Shown in pieces: positions 18,453 through 27,189 of a stretch of 64,000 bases of DNA; the first letter of the stretch is position 1, and every line of letters starts with the position of its first letter. A program made the translations under genes and the position numbers. Below the pieces are notes generated by a model. It was not told the origin of the DNA. It saw only the letters and a program-made list of their open reading frames with translations, and did no database searches. The DNA comes from Bacteroidota bacterium. Lineage in GTDB: Bacteria > Bacteroidota > Ignavibacteria > OLB7. The stretch covers positions 96,443 through 160,442 of the forward strand of contig JAFDZV010000035.1 in the NCBI GenBank assembly GCA_018266795.1, read 5' to 3'.

Positions 18453-20564
18453 ATGTTTGAACGAGTCATCGCGCAGACCATCCAGAAGATCACGACGGAG
18501 ACGCTGCAGGATCGCGCGGTTATTCCGCTTCTCGACATCCTTCAGGATACCCGCATCCCCGCCCGGATCAAGCCCTTCTTCGAGACCGAAGTTCATTGGT
18601 GGCTGTACAACGAAGCGCTTGCGCGCGCCGCGAACAAGCGCTTCGACTACGACCATCCGGAACTTGCGGCCCTGTTGAACTATATCGAACAGGTGCAGTT
18701 CCGCCATGCCCGCTTCGAACGCGAGGAGTTCACGGCCGTGCTGGACAGCGCCGTGAAGCTTACCTACAACTATCTCTGCCGCCCGCAGACAACGCTCAAG
18801 TGGTACATCTTCCGCGGGCAGCCGGTGAAGCCGTTGAACGAGGTGCTCCTCCGCTTCAGCGCCTTCGTGGACTACCCGTACTTCCGCGATGTCTTCACGG
18901 ACTGGGTGGACCGCAAACGCACAGAGCGGCCAACGTTCGATGCGATCTCCGCAACGGAGTTCGAGCGCGTTATCCGGCGCATCGACGATCAGATTCTGCT
19001 CAACTGTACGGTGGAAGGGCTCCTGGAAATGATGGAGCCGCTCTTCGACTTCATCGGCGAGGGGACCGATCAGCTGACCCCGGTGGATGCGCTCGTGATC
19101 TTCTTCGACGACAAGAATATCAAGAAGCTGGTTGATCAGCTGGAGGAGTATCACAACGGCGGCGGCCATGCCGTTGGGCGCGAGGGGTTCGTTGTGCTGC
19201 TGGACGAGCTGCTCAGCTCGACGGACGACGAGCCGGAGGCGGACTTCTCGAGCGTCTATCAGAATGATGCTCTGGACGATGTTGTTCGCGAGCACCTGCG
19301 GGGCGGGGCCGGTGAAGCCGGGGGCGGATACTCCTTTACGCCGCCGGAGTACGAGAGTCCGTCCGGCTACCAGCCCGAACCGGCGTCTGCATCCACCGGA
19401 GCGGCAGCGGCGGAGGCCCGTCAGCAGGCGCCCGAAGTGCCCGGTGACGTTCACGATTTCCCCACGGAGCCGGCAAGCCCGATTGTGCCGCCGGCCGCCG
19501 GGCCTCTGCACGACGCGGAGTTGCCGGGGGCGGCGGATGGCGTTGCGCCGGACAACGTCTCGATGGAGGTCGCGCCGGCGAACCCGGCTCCGCAGCCTGA
19601 GCCGGTGTTCCACGGGGATGTTCCGGCCCGGATGGCATCTGCGAATGCCTCCGGCCGCACCGATATGCTGTCGTACCATGAGGCTGCCGACTTCGAGGCT
19701 GCTCCACCGGAGCTGCCGGCGATTGATACCACCGAACACGTCGCCGCGCCGGTGCCGGAGGTGTACGGCGACGTGAGCGAATCGCGAGAGCATGCGGGCG
19801 CCTCTTCATCGATGGAGATCGGCGAGCCTGATACACGAGCCGATGCCGGTCCCGCGCACGAGGTGGAGACCGGCCCGGAGGGGGCGCCCATTCTGCATGC
19901 GCGAACGTGGCATGCCGGGACCGTGATCGCGTCCGAACGCGAGGTTCAGTACGACTTCGATGATGATGAGGAGATGCCTGGCGAGCGCTCCGATGATATC
20001 CTCGAGGATGTGCCCGCAGCCGGCGCGGAGGTTGTTGCGGATGTGGAGACCGAGGGGCCGATCGATTGGGACGATGCGGACGAACTTGTTCCGTCGGCCC
20101 GGAGGATCATGGCGAACCGGACCGAGGGCGAGCCGGAGGACGAAGTGGATTCCTCCATGCTCGTTGCCGAGGATGACGAGGATGATGACGATGACGAGAT
20201 GGGGCTCCGCAGCTTCGACGCCACCTCGATTACCGAAGGGCTGCGTGCGATCGAGTTCGCAGGAGCCGCCGCAGGCGTCGGGACGGGCGATCTTCCTGCA
20301 AGCGGTATGGCGCCGGAGGGCCTTCCCGATGTGCGGCGCTGCATAGACCCTGCGCTGGAACGGAAGGTCGTGAAGAAGATCTTCAAGAAGCGGCGGAGCG
20401 AGTACGATGCCGTGCTCGATCGCCTGAACAGCACCACGACGTGGCGCGAGGCTTCGCACATTCTGGACGAGGCGTTCATTCGAAACGAGGTGGATCCGTA
20501 CATGCGTACGGCAATCCGCTTCACCGACAGCGTCTACGGCCGCTACCTGCCCGCGCATCGCTGA
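18453..20564 (+). CDS. Large acidic protein of unknown function
   Basis: A 703-residue protein with no recognised family. From the ATG at 18453 the first ~270 residues (MFERVIAQTIQKITTETLQD...) look like a helical, well-folded domain. Residues about 280-600 are low-complexity Pro/Ala/Glu-rich linker, with an acidic block EDDEDDDDDE. The last ~75 residues (VVKKIFKKRRSEYDAVLDRL ... IRFTDSVYGRYLPAHR) look like a second folded, basic-helical domain. No signal peptide is seen, so it is probably cytoplasmic. A GTG at 18405 is an alternative start. The folded-linker-folded layout suggests a scaffold or tether, which is speculative. Confidence 0.75.
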   Translation: MFERVIAQTIQKITTETLQDRAVIPLLDILQDTRIPARIKPFFETEVHWWLYNEALARAANKRFDYDHPELAALLNYIEQVQFRHARFEREEFTAVLDSAVKLTYNYLCRPQTTLKWYIFRGQPVKPLNEVLLRFSAFVDYPYFRDVFTDWVDRKRTERPTFDAISATEFERVIRRIDDQILLNCTVEGLLEMMEPLFDFIGEGTDQLTPVDALVIFFDDKNIKKLVDQLEEYHNGGGHAVGREGFVVLLDELLSSTDDEPEADFSSVYQNDALDDVVREHLRGGAGEAGGGYSFTPPEYESPSGYQPEPASASTGAAAAEARQQAPEVPGDVHDFPTEPASPIVPPAAGPLHDAELPGAADGVAPDNVSMEVAPANPAPQPEPVFHGDVPARMASANASGRTDMLSYHEAADFEAAPPELPAIDTTEHVAAPVPEVYGDVSESREHAGASSSMEIGEPDTRADAGPAHEVETGPEGAPILHARTWHAGTVIASEREVQYDFDDDEEMPGERSDDILEDVPAAGAEVVADVETEGPIDWDDADELVPSARRIMANRTEGEPEDEVDSSMLVAEDDEDDDDDEMGLRSFDATSITEGLRAIEFAGAAAGVGTGDLPASGMAPEGLPDVRRCIDPALERKVVKKIFKKRRSEYDAVLDRLNSTTTWREASHILDEAFIRNEVDPYMRTAIRFTDSVYGRYLPAHR

Positions 20565-20615
20565 TCGAGCGATCCACGCAGCATCAATATTCACTCAGGA
20601 ATTACCAGGCAGTTC

Positions 20616-21611
20616 GTGTTCATCGACAGTGCAGAGATTACGGTTCGTGCCGGCAGGGGGGGGAACGGGGTCGCGACGTTTCGTCGCGAAAAGTTCGTGC
20701 CGAAGGGAGGTCCCAATGGGGGCGACGGCGGTGACGGCGGCGACGTTGTGTTTATAGCGAGCACGCACATTGCAACCCTGATGGACTTTCGTTACCAGCA
20801 TGAGTACGCGGCCGAGAACGGGCAGAACGGTGCGGCCGGAAACAAGACCGGGCGCAACGGCAAGGCGATCGAGATCAAGGTGCCGGTGGGCACTATCGTG
20901 CGCGACGCGGGGACTGGCGACGTTGTTGCGGACTTCGTGGAGGATGGGCAGGCGGTGGTGATTGCGCGCCACGGCGACGGCGGTCGCGGCAACAGCCATT
21001 TCGCGACATCTACCAATCAGGCGCCGCGCTTCGCCGAGAAGGGAAGGCCAGGCGAGGAGCGGCATGTCTCGCTGGAGCTGAAGCTGCTGGCCGACATAGG
21101 GCTCGTGGGATTTCCGAACGCGGGCAAGTCCACATTGATCTCCCGGATCAGCGCGGCCCGGCCGAAGATTGCGGATTACCCGTTCACCACGCTGGTTCCG
21201 AATCTCGGCATCGTGCGGGTGGACGAGGGGGAGTCCTTCGTTGTGGCGGATATTCCGGGACTGATAGAGGGTGCAAGCGAGGGGAAGGGACTTGGGCTGC
21301 AGTTCCTTCGCCATGTGGAACGCTCCGGCGTGCTCTGCTTTCTGATCGACGGCCTGAGCGAAGATCCCGTGAAAGACTACGAGACGCTGACTGCGGAACT
21401 GCAGCGCTACAACCCGGAGATGCTCGGGAAGCGTCGTCTTGTCTGCATCACCAAGATGGACGCGCTTCCTGCGGAGCGCATGGACGAGTTGCGCGGGCTT
21501 CGCTTCGACGGCATCGCGCCGATGATGATCTCCTCAGTATCTGGCTTCGGCATCGATGAGCTTGTGCCGCGCATGAGCCGGGAGTTGAAGGCGTGGCGCG
21601 AGGAAGGATGA
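20616..21611 (+). CDS. obgE: GTPase Obg
   Basis: A 331-residue ribosome-associated GTPase. The glycine-rich Obg fold is at 1-160 (AGRGGNGVATFRREKFVPKG, GGDGGDGGDVV), then come G1 GFPNAGKST (165-173), G3 DIPGLIEGASEGKGLG, and an ITKMD G4 motif. It lacks the C-terminal OCT domain, as in many short Obg proteins. The GTG at 20616 gives the standard MFIDSAEI start. Its stop overlaps the ATG of the BtuC-type permease (ATGA), implying translational coupling. Confidence 0.95.
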   Translation: MFIDSAEITVRAGRGGNGVATFRREKFVPKGGPNGGDGGDGGDVVFIASTHIATLMDFRYQHEYAAENGQNGAAGNKTGRNGKAIEIKVPVGTIVRDAGTGDVVADFVEDGQAVVIARHGDGGRGNSHFATSTNQAPRFAEKGRPGEERHVSLELKLLADIGLVGFPNAGKSTLISRISAARPKIADYPFTTLVPNLGIVRVDEGESFVVADIPGLIEGASEGKGLGLQFLRHVERSGVLCFLIDGLSEDPVKDYETLTAELQRYNPEMLGKRRLVCITKMDALPAERMDELRGLRFDGIAPMMISSVSGFGIDELVPRMSRELKAWREEG

Positions 21612-22657
21612 TTCCGGCCGTGCGTACCGGACGCGCGCCGGCGTTCCGCGTACTCACGCGTGCAATGCTTCTTCGGCGCGTGGGGATCGGGCTTCTGGTG
21701 CTGGCTGCCGTTGGCTGCGCCGCGCTTGCAATCGGGCCCCATATCATCTCCCCCCTGGAGTTCTTCTCCGGTCTGGGGGGTGATGCATCGGGTTCCAACC
21801 ACACCGTCATCTTCGATCTCCGCCTTCCGCGCATCATTCTTGCCGTGAGTGTCGGGGCCGCGCTGGCCTTCACCGGCACCGTGTTTCAGGCGTTGCTGCG
21901 CAACCCGCTGGCTGAGCCGTACATCCTCGGCATCTCCAACGGCTGCGTGATCGGCGCAATGCTGGGCATCGTTCTCGGCGTCTCGCCGTTTCTCCATCCG
22001 GTCCTTTCGTTTGTCGGCGGCGCCGTTGCGGTTCTGGCCGTGCTTGCCATCGGGCGCGATTCATTCGGGCTGCGCTCGGAGTCAATGCTGCTTGGAGGAA
22101 CCATGGTTGCCGCCATCGGGGCGGCCGTGATATTCCTTCTGCTCCACATCGTGGGCCCGAATCTCCGGACGGCGGTTCAATGGATGCTCGGCGATCTGAG
22201 CAGCACGCAGAAGGGGCTTGGCTACGCCTCCGGTATTCTCTTCCTGCTTCTTCTGGTTGCCAGCTTCTTCTGCGGCCGTGCGCTCAATGCGCTGGCCATG
22301 GGGGATGAGGAGGCCGCGAGCCTTGGCGTGAATGTGGTGAGAGCGCGAGCCATCGCGTACATGGCGGCCTCGTTCATCGTTGGGCTTACCGTTGCTCTCT
22401 GCGGCGCGGTCGGGTTCGTGGGGCTCGTTGTGCCGCACATCCTGCGGCGGATCGTTGGTCCCGATCATCGCGGGTTGCTTCCGCTGGCGGTGATTGGCGG
22501 CGGAGTCTTCCTTCTGATCTGCGACACGGTTGCGCGCTCCATTCTCCCGGCAATCGATTCCTCCGCCACCGAACTCCCGGTTGGCGCGATAACCGCGATG
22601 ATCGGCGCGCCGCTATTCATCTACCTGCTGCGGCGCGGCGCGGCGCAGGGGCAGTAG
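21608..22657 (+). CDS. BtuC/FecCD-type ABC transporter permease
   Basis: A 349-residue inner-membrane protein with about 9-10 hydrophobic helices. FecCD signatures are LRLPRIILAVSVGAALAFTGTVFQALLRNPLAEPYILGISNG near residues 60-110, and GFVGLVVPHILRRIVGPDHR in the C-terminal half. It should import cobalamin or a siderophore together with an ATPase and a binding protein. The only matching partner in the window is the BtuF-like lipoprotein at 55049-56002; no ATPase gene is nearby. The start overlaps the obgE stop. Confidence 0.88.
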   Translation: MIPAVRTGRAPAFRVLTRAMLLRRVGIGLLVLAAVGCAALAIGPHIISPLEFFSGLGGDASGSNHTVIFDLRLPRIILAVSVGAALAFTGTVFQALLRNPLAEPYILGISNGCVIGAMLGIVLGVSPFLHPVLSFVGGAVAVLAVLAIGRDSFGLRSESMLLGGTMVAAIGAAVIFLLLHIVGPNLRTAVQWMLGDLSSTQKGLGYASGILFLLLLVASFFCGRALNALAMGDEEAASLGVNVVRARAIAYMAASFIVGLTVALCGAVGFVGLVVPHILRRIVGPDHRGLLPLAVIGGGVFLLICDTVARSILPAIDSSATELPVGAITAMIGAPLFIYLLRRGAAQGQ

Positions 22658-22942
22658 TACGGCGAGCCTGCGCTCGGCGTCCGGTGCCGCCTGTTCGGGG
22701 CGCCCGACAGAACAGGATGTTGTTGCGTTCCGCTCCGCACGTTCCCGGGACCGACAAGGAACTCGCCGCCTGCGAGCGTACAGGGAACCGCGCCCCTGGT
22801 TGCGCGAGAGGCCGTTGACAACGTGATCGTCCTTTGGGTCGGAACCCTCGAGCGCACGCCTGCCGGCGCGATGTAGTACCGGTTCGCTGCCGTCGGGATT
22901 TTCCACCACACATCATCCCGCATGATCTGTTACCAATAACGC

Positions 22943-22972
22943 TTGCACGGCGGGTACCCGGCGCCGTACTTT
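22943..22972 (+). promoter_or_regulatory. Possible promoter ahead of the terminator at 23024
   Basis: TTGCAC, 18-nt spacer, TACTTT. Initiation near 22980 and stop at the poly-T would give an RNA of roughly 75 nt. Confidence 0.3.
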
Positions 22973-23023
22973 AGCAACGAGCTGAGCGGTAGCCTTCCCC
23001 TGGTTGCTGCGCAAGATGCTCCT

Positions 23024-23056
23024 AGCTGGTCTGTCCCCATGACCGGCTTTTTTTTT
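23024..23056 (+). terminator. Intrinsic terminator with nine T
   Basis: Stem AGCTGGTC/GACCGGCT (8 bp, one G-U) with a 9-nt loop, immediately followed by a run of T. It is the only textbook poly-T terminator seen in the window. It lies 366 nt after the permease stop, so it either ends a long 3' UTR or ends a separate small RNA. Confidence 0.75.
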
Positions 23057-23218
23057 GTACCCATGCCTTCGGGAACATCGATTCCGCCCCAGCGTCACGA
23101 AGCACGATACGCATCTGCGCGAGAACGGCGCCGATTGGTGCATTTCAATTGACGTTCGATCGCGTATATTGCGCCCGTTCGTCAACGTATCCAGCATTCA
23201 AGAACGATAAGCAAACGT

Positions 23219-23605
23219 ATGGCCAAGCAGAGCCCGACCCCTTCCGCTCGCAGAACAGCCCCCACGCCGTCGCGCTCCGTAGCGCGTAAGCCCGCGACTG
23301 CCGCACGTCGTGCAAAAGAACAGTCGAAGGTACACTTCGAATTCCCGTGGACGCACAAGAACGTGATTGGAGTGGTGATCGGTCTGGCAGTGATCGCCAT
23401 CGGATATCTGCTGATGGGAACCGCCGTCTCCGCCGACGTCGCCAACAACGACGGCATCTGGAACCGTCCGGAGGCAGTCACCTACGCGCCGATCCTTCTT
23501 GCGATCGGTTACTGCGTGATCATCCCCTACTCCATCTTCAAGCGCTTCGATTCGTCGGATGCCGCCGGTGCGGAGCAGCCGGGGAGCGCGCAGCCCTCGC
23601 TCTGA
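23219..23605 (+). CDS. DUF3098-like small membrane protein
   Basis: A 128-residue protein. The first ~38 residues are basic and disordered (Ser/Arg/Ala-rich). Two membrane helices follow: VIGVVIGLAVIAIGYLLMG and TYAPILLAIGYCVIIPYSIF. This resembles the DUF3098 family of Bacteroidota small membrane proteins, which have the same FPW/helix/helix layout. Role unknown. It stands alone with its own possible promoter (TATATTGC) and is followed by a hairpin at 23669. Confidence 0.75.
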   Translation: MAKQSPTPSARRTAPTPSRSVARKPATAARRAKEQSKVHFEFPWTHKNVIGVVIGLAVIAIGYLLMGTAVSADVANNDGIWNRPEAVTYAPILLAIGYCVIIPYSIFKRFDSSDAAGAEQPGSAQPSL

Positions 23606-23668
23606 TCCCGTTCAACCGGGCGGCGCCCCGCTGCGCTACGTGAACTGCGGGCACCCGCGAGAATTGCA

Positions 23669-23699
23669 GAGGCCGGAACGGTACAACCGCTCCGGCCTC
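23669..23699. terminator. Bidirectional hairpin between the DUF3098-like gene and hutI
   Basis: A 13-bp stem GAGGCCGGAACGG/CCGCTCCGGCCTC with one mismatch and a 5-nt loop, between two converging genes. GTTCGTTTG follows on the plus strand. Confidence 0.6.
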
Positions 23700-23825
23700 G
23701 TTCGTTTGCGCACTTCGGATGGGAGGCCGCCCCGGGGGTGCAGCGGTGGGCCGAGGTTGAAGTATGCGGCAGTCGTTCCATCGCCCATGCGCTGCCCTGG
23801 CGCCCGTTGGTTCAGGACCCGGGGC

Positions 23826-25082
23826 TCAATCCCGGAAGCTGTGCACCCGGCCCCGCTTTATCACTGCCGCAACCTGGTTCACGCCGTAGTGGTAGACGAT
23901 GCCCGGATAGTCCGGCAGGTTGTAGAGAACGAGATCTGCCTGCTTGCCGGGTTCGATCGAGCCGACTTCACCGGACATTCCCAGTGCCGCGGCGCCGTTC
24001 AGTGTCGCCGCGGTGATCGCTTCCTCAACGGTCATCCGCATTCCCATGCATGCGAGCGCCAGCGTCATCTGCATGTTCTCGCACATGTTCGATCCGGGAT
24101 TGCAGTCCGTGGCGAGCGCAACGGTCAGGCCGGACTGGATCATCCTGCGTGCAGGGGCGTAGGGGAGGCGAAGATAGAATGCGGTGCCGGGAAGAAGCGT
24201 TGCCACTACGCCGGCCTCACGCATCGCCTCGATCCCTTCGTCCGAAATCATCAGGAGGTGATCGGCTGACACGGCTCCAACCCGTGCGGCCATCTCCGCG
24301 CCGCCGAAGCTGGAGAGCTCGTCGGCGTGCACCTTCAACTCCATGCCATGCTCGCGCGCCGCGGCAAGGATCCGCTCGGACTCCTCGACGGTGTAGTAGC
24401 CGGTGTCGCTGAACACATCGCAGAACCGGGCAAGGTTCCGCTCCGCGACCGCCGGGATCATACGCTCCACGATCTCGCGGATGTAGGGCTCGTGATCGTC
24501 GCGATGTTCCGGCGGGAAGTCGTGCGCGCCGAGAAACGTGGCAACCACGTCCGCCGGCTCCAGATCCCCAAGCCGTGCGATCGCCTCCAGCAGTTTCAGT
24601 TCGTTCTCCGTATCCAGTCCGTAGCCGCTCTTCGCTTCGATCGTGGTGGTACCGTGACGAAACGCGGAGCGGACAAGGCCGCGTGCACGCTGCGTGATCT
24701 GATCGATGGTGCCGGAACGAACGGCGCGCATCGTGCTCAGGATGCCGCCGCCGGCTGCAGCGATCCCCTGATAGGTTGCGCCGCGCAGCCGCATGGCGAA
24801 CTCGCGGGCGCGATCGCCCGCGAACGCCACGTGCGTGTGCGAATCCACGAAGCCCGGAAGCACGGTCATGCCGCTGCAGTCCATCCGCTCCGCGCCGTCG
24901 AACCGCCGGGTGCCGGTTTCGCCGATCCATGCAATCCGTTCGCCGTCGATCGCCACGTCCGCGCCGTGCACCACGCCGACATCGGCCATCGCGGCGCCGC
25001 TCCGTCGCGGCCGTGCCTCGGTTCCCGGTTCTGCGGCTACCGTGACAAGCGCAGCGATGTTCTCAAGCAGCAGGGTTGGCAA
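23826..25082 (-). CDS. hutI: Imidazolonepropionase
   Basis: A 418-residue amidohydrolase, the third step of histidine degradation (imidazolonepropionate to formiminoglutamate). Metal ligands are His82 and His84 in DSHTH. Other signatures are FRHGTTTIEAKSGYGLD, KVHADELSSFGG, SADHLL, and ATDCNPGSNMCENMQ. It starts at TTG 25082, preceded by GAGGAG at 7-nt spacing, and overlaps the PfkB kinase by 20 bases. No other hut gene is in the window. Confidence 0.95.
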   Translation of the reverse strand: MPTLLLENIAALVTVAAEPGTEARPRRSGAAMADVGVVHGADVAIDGERIAWIGETGTRRFDGAERMDCSGMTVLPGFVDSHTHVAFAGDRAREFAMRLRGATYQGIAAAGGGILSTMRAVRSGTIDQITQRARGLVRSAFRHGTTTIEAKSGYGLDTENELKLLEAIARLGDLEPADVVATFLGAHDFPPEHRDDHEPYIREIVERMIPAVAERNLARFCDVFSDTGYYTVEESERILAAAREHGMELKVHADELSSFGGAEMAARVGAVSADHLLMISDEGIEAMREAGVVATLLPGTAFYLRLPYAPARRMIQSGLTVALATDCNPGSNMCENMQMTLALACMGMRMTVEEAITAATLNGAAALGMSGEVGSIEPGKQADLVLYNLPDYPGIVYHYGVNQVAAVIKRGRVHSFRD

Positions 25083-26004
25083 TGCTGATCTCCTCGTGCT
25101 CGAAATGCGAGAGATGCTTGAACGCCTGGATCCGCTCGCGGATCTTCTCCTGTGTGAGATCTTTCAGCGCATCCACGGAGAACTTCTCCACGCAGAAGCT
25201 CGCCATCGCGCTGCCAACCACAACTGCCTGGCGAAGATTGGACTCGGTGATCTCTCCCTGCCGCGCCAGGTAGCCGATGAAGCCGCCGGCGAACGTATCC
25301 CCCGCTCCGGTGGGATCGAAGATGTTCTCCAACGGGAACGCCGGTGCGCTGAAGATTCCCTCGCTGGTGAAGAGGAGTGCGCCATGCTCTCCCTTCTTGA
25401 TGATCAGGATGTGCGGGCCCATCTGCATGATCATGCGCGCGGCGCGCATGAGGTTCGGTTCGTTCGTCATCAAACGTGCCTCGCTGTCGTTGATGATCAG
25501 ACAGTCCACGCGTGCGAGCACCAGACGAAGATCGTCGAATGCTCCCTCGATCCAGAAGTTCATCGTGTCGCAGACGATGAACTCCGGCGCGATCATCTGA
25601 TCCAGCACCTTGGACTGCAGCGCCGGCGCGATATTTCCGAGACAGACGAACCGCGCGTTCCGCATGGACTCCGGGATCACCGGGTCGAACTCCGCGAGAA
25701 CGTTGAGCTGCGTGTCCAGTGTGTCGCGCTGGTTCAGATCATGATGGTATCGGCCGGCCCAGCGAAACGTGCGGCCGTCCGTCTTGATCTCCACTCCCGA
25801 GATATCCACGCCGCGACTCTGAAGGAACGCGAGGGCCTCGGACGAGAAGTCTCCGCCCACGACACCCACAACTCCCACAGGCTGTGTGAAGTAGCTGGCC
25901 GATGTCGCGATGTATGTGGCGGACCCGCCCAGCGCGTCCTGAGCGCTGCCGAATGGGGTTTCGATCGAGTCGTACGCAAGCGTGCCGATAACGCAGAGAT
26001 CCAT
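25063..26004 (-). CDS. PfkB-family carbohydrate/nucleoside kinase
   Basis: A 313-residue ribokinase-type kinase. It shows ALGGSATYIATSASYF near residues 24-39, and the C-terminal PfkB signature DPTGAGDTFAGG at 230-241 with catalytic base Asp236. The substrate cannot be assigned from sequence alone. The ATG at 26004 gives the usual MDLCVIGTLAYD start. It is translationally coupled to hutI, whose SD and start lie inside its last codons. Confidence 0.9.
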   Translation of the reverse strand: MDLCVIGTLAYDSIETPFGSAQDALGGSATYIATSASYFTQPVGVVGVVGGDFSSEALAFLQSRGVDISGVEIKTDGRTFRWAGRYHHDLNQRDTLDTQLNVLAEFDPVIPESMRNARFVCLGNIAPALQSKVLDQMIAPEFIVCDTMNFWIEGAFDDLRLVLARVDCLIINDSEARLMTNEPNLMRAARMIMQMGPHILIIKKGEHGALLFTSEGIFSAPAFPLENIFDPTGAGDTFAGGFIGYLARQGEITESNLRQAVVVGSAMASFCVEKFSVDALKDLTQEKIRERIQAFKHLSHFEHEEISIANPAA

Positions 26005-26643
26005 GGCGAAGGAGGAAATGTATGAGAGATGAAGGGATTGTCGGTTCCACGGAAGCGGCGTTGTTCCCGGCTGCGCGAACATGCAACGGCCATGCACGGG
26101 GTTCGTGCTGCGGCCTTCCGCCGAATGGAAGCCAACAAATGTAGCGTCACGTGCTCCGCCGTGCAAGCTGCGGTCCGCACAGGAATGGCTCATTTTGAAT
26201 CTCGCGTGAACCAACGGGCACACAGGATTGCCTAGATCGCCGCGGAGGAAGTTGAGAAATCAGAGGTGTCAGACACACGAGACCCGGCAGCCGTGGCTCG
26301 TGGCCGCAAGGGTGGTCAACCGGGGGTAAACCCCGTGCTGCATACCCTGACGTAGGAGCAGGGTAAGGAGGTCGCACAGACAGTGGAAGGGGAAAGAATT
26401 GAATACAGATTCATGCTTGACTGTAAGCATTTCTTCTCCGTACATTGCTAGGTGTTCATCGGAACACCATTCTGCCTATATAAAACTTCACGGACTTTTG
26501 CAACGTCTTTGCGATTGCGTGGGAATGGTCCCGTTGTACATTCGAAGCGCGATTCATCGGATGATCTGCAAGCATCGGGGGCCAATACACCCCAACGGTT
26601 ATCGATGAGAGTAGGAATTTCGGAACCGCAAAAGGGAGCAACG
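26005..26643. other. Leader of the toxin-antitoxin island
   Basis: 639 bases without a supported gene. Sequence becomes AT-richer from about 26390. It contains a run of hairpins at 26266-26468 and the SD GGGAG in front of the antitoxin gene. Confidence 0.5.
26266..26468. other. Hairpin-rich segment upstream of the Panacea gene
   Basis: Five perfect short inverted repeats in about 200 nt: GTGTC-A-GACAC (26266-26276), CGGGG-GTAAA-CCCCG (26321-26335), TACCCTG-9 nt-CAGGGTA (26343-26365), ATGCTT-GACTGT-AAGCAT followed by TTCTTCTCC (26413-26430), and GGTGTTC-ATCG-GAACACC (26451-26468). The ACCCT of the third can also pair with AGGGT near 26309, enclosing the second hairpin, so alternative folds are possible. 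It may be a structured RNA, an attenuator, or a set of operators. Confidence 0.5.
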
Positions 26644-27189
26644 ATGGCGACACAAGGGCATCAGAGTGACAAGTATGTCGCACTGGTTCATTATATCTGC
26701 TGGCGATGCCAAGATCCCAGCAAACTTGGAAAGACGAAACTGAATAAGATCCTCTTCTATTCGGACTTCGCCAGTTACCTGTATTACCGCAAGCCTATTA
26801 CCGACACGGGGTACATCAAGCTACAGTTCGGCCCTGTACCAAAGGATATCGATCAAGTCATTATTCGCTTGCGGCATGAAGGAAAGGTCGTTGAACGCGA
26901 TGCGCAGCACTTTGGGTACCCGAAGAAAGAGTTCATTGCTTTGACGCGGCCGGATATCAGTGCTTTCACTGCTGAAGAGATTAGTCTGGTCGAAATGTAC
27001 ATTGAAGATATCTGCAACGAACATACTGCCACATCGATCAGTCAGGCGTCGCATACGTTGGCATGGGAACTCGCGGAGATGGGCGAAGAGATTCCCTATC
27101 CTGCTGTGTTCGCCTTTCAGTTCGGGGAAATATCCTCGGAAGATTTGGCTTGGGCCCAGAAAGAAGTGGAGAGGTACGCAAAGGCATAG
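26644..27189 (+). CDS. Panacea-domain (DUF4065/SocA-like) antitoxin
   Basis: A 181-residue protein with the Panacea core. KLGKTKLNKILFYSDFASYLYYRKPI matches the family's LxKLLYFaq-like helix, and GYIKLQFGPVPKDIDQVIIRL matches its W/YGPV-like segment. The C-terminal half, from about 100, is a helical extension. Panacea proteins neutralise many unrelated toxins. The ATG at 26644 has a GGGAG SD at good spacing. The toxin-like gene overlaps its 3' end in another frame. The island is AT-richer than its surroundings, suggesting horizontal transfer. Confidence 0.85.
   Translation: MATQGHQSDKYVALVHYICWRCQDPSKLGKTKLNKILFYSDFASYLYYRKPITDTGYIKLQFGPVPKDIDQVIIRLRHEGKVVERDAQHFGYPKKEFIALTRPDISAFTAEEISLVEMYIEDICNEHTATSISQASHTLAWELAEMGEEIPYPAVFAFQFGEISSEDLAWAQKEVERYAKA

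Larger units (their letters stand above)
22658..23218. other. Gap with a U-rich terminator and a possible small RNA
   Basis: 561 bases with no supported gene. Overlapping minus-strand reading frames at 22617-22923 lack family features. The right half holds a sigma70-like promoter, an intrinsic terminator, and a TATATTGC element at 23165-23172, 47 nt before the DUF3098-like gene. Confidence 0.5.

Noticed and set aside
22617-22923. Minus-strand frames after the BtuC-type permease
   Set aside because: Three overlapping frames are open at once, a composition effect; none shows a family motif or SD.
22982-23056. tRNA-like D-arm (GAGCTGAGCGGTAGC)
   Set aside because: No anticodon arm, T-arm or acceptor stem could be built around it.
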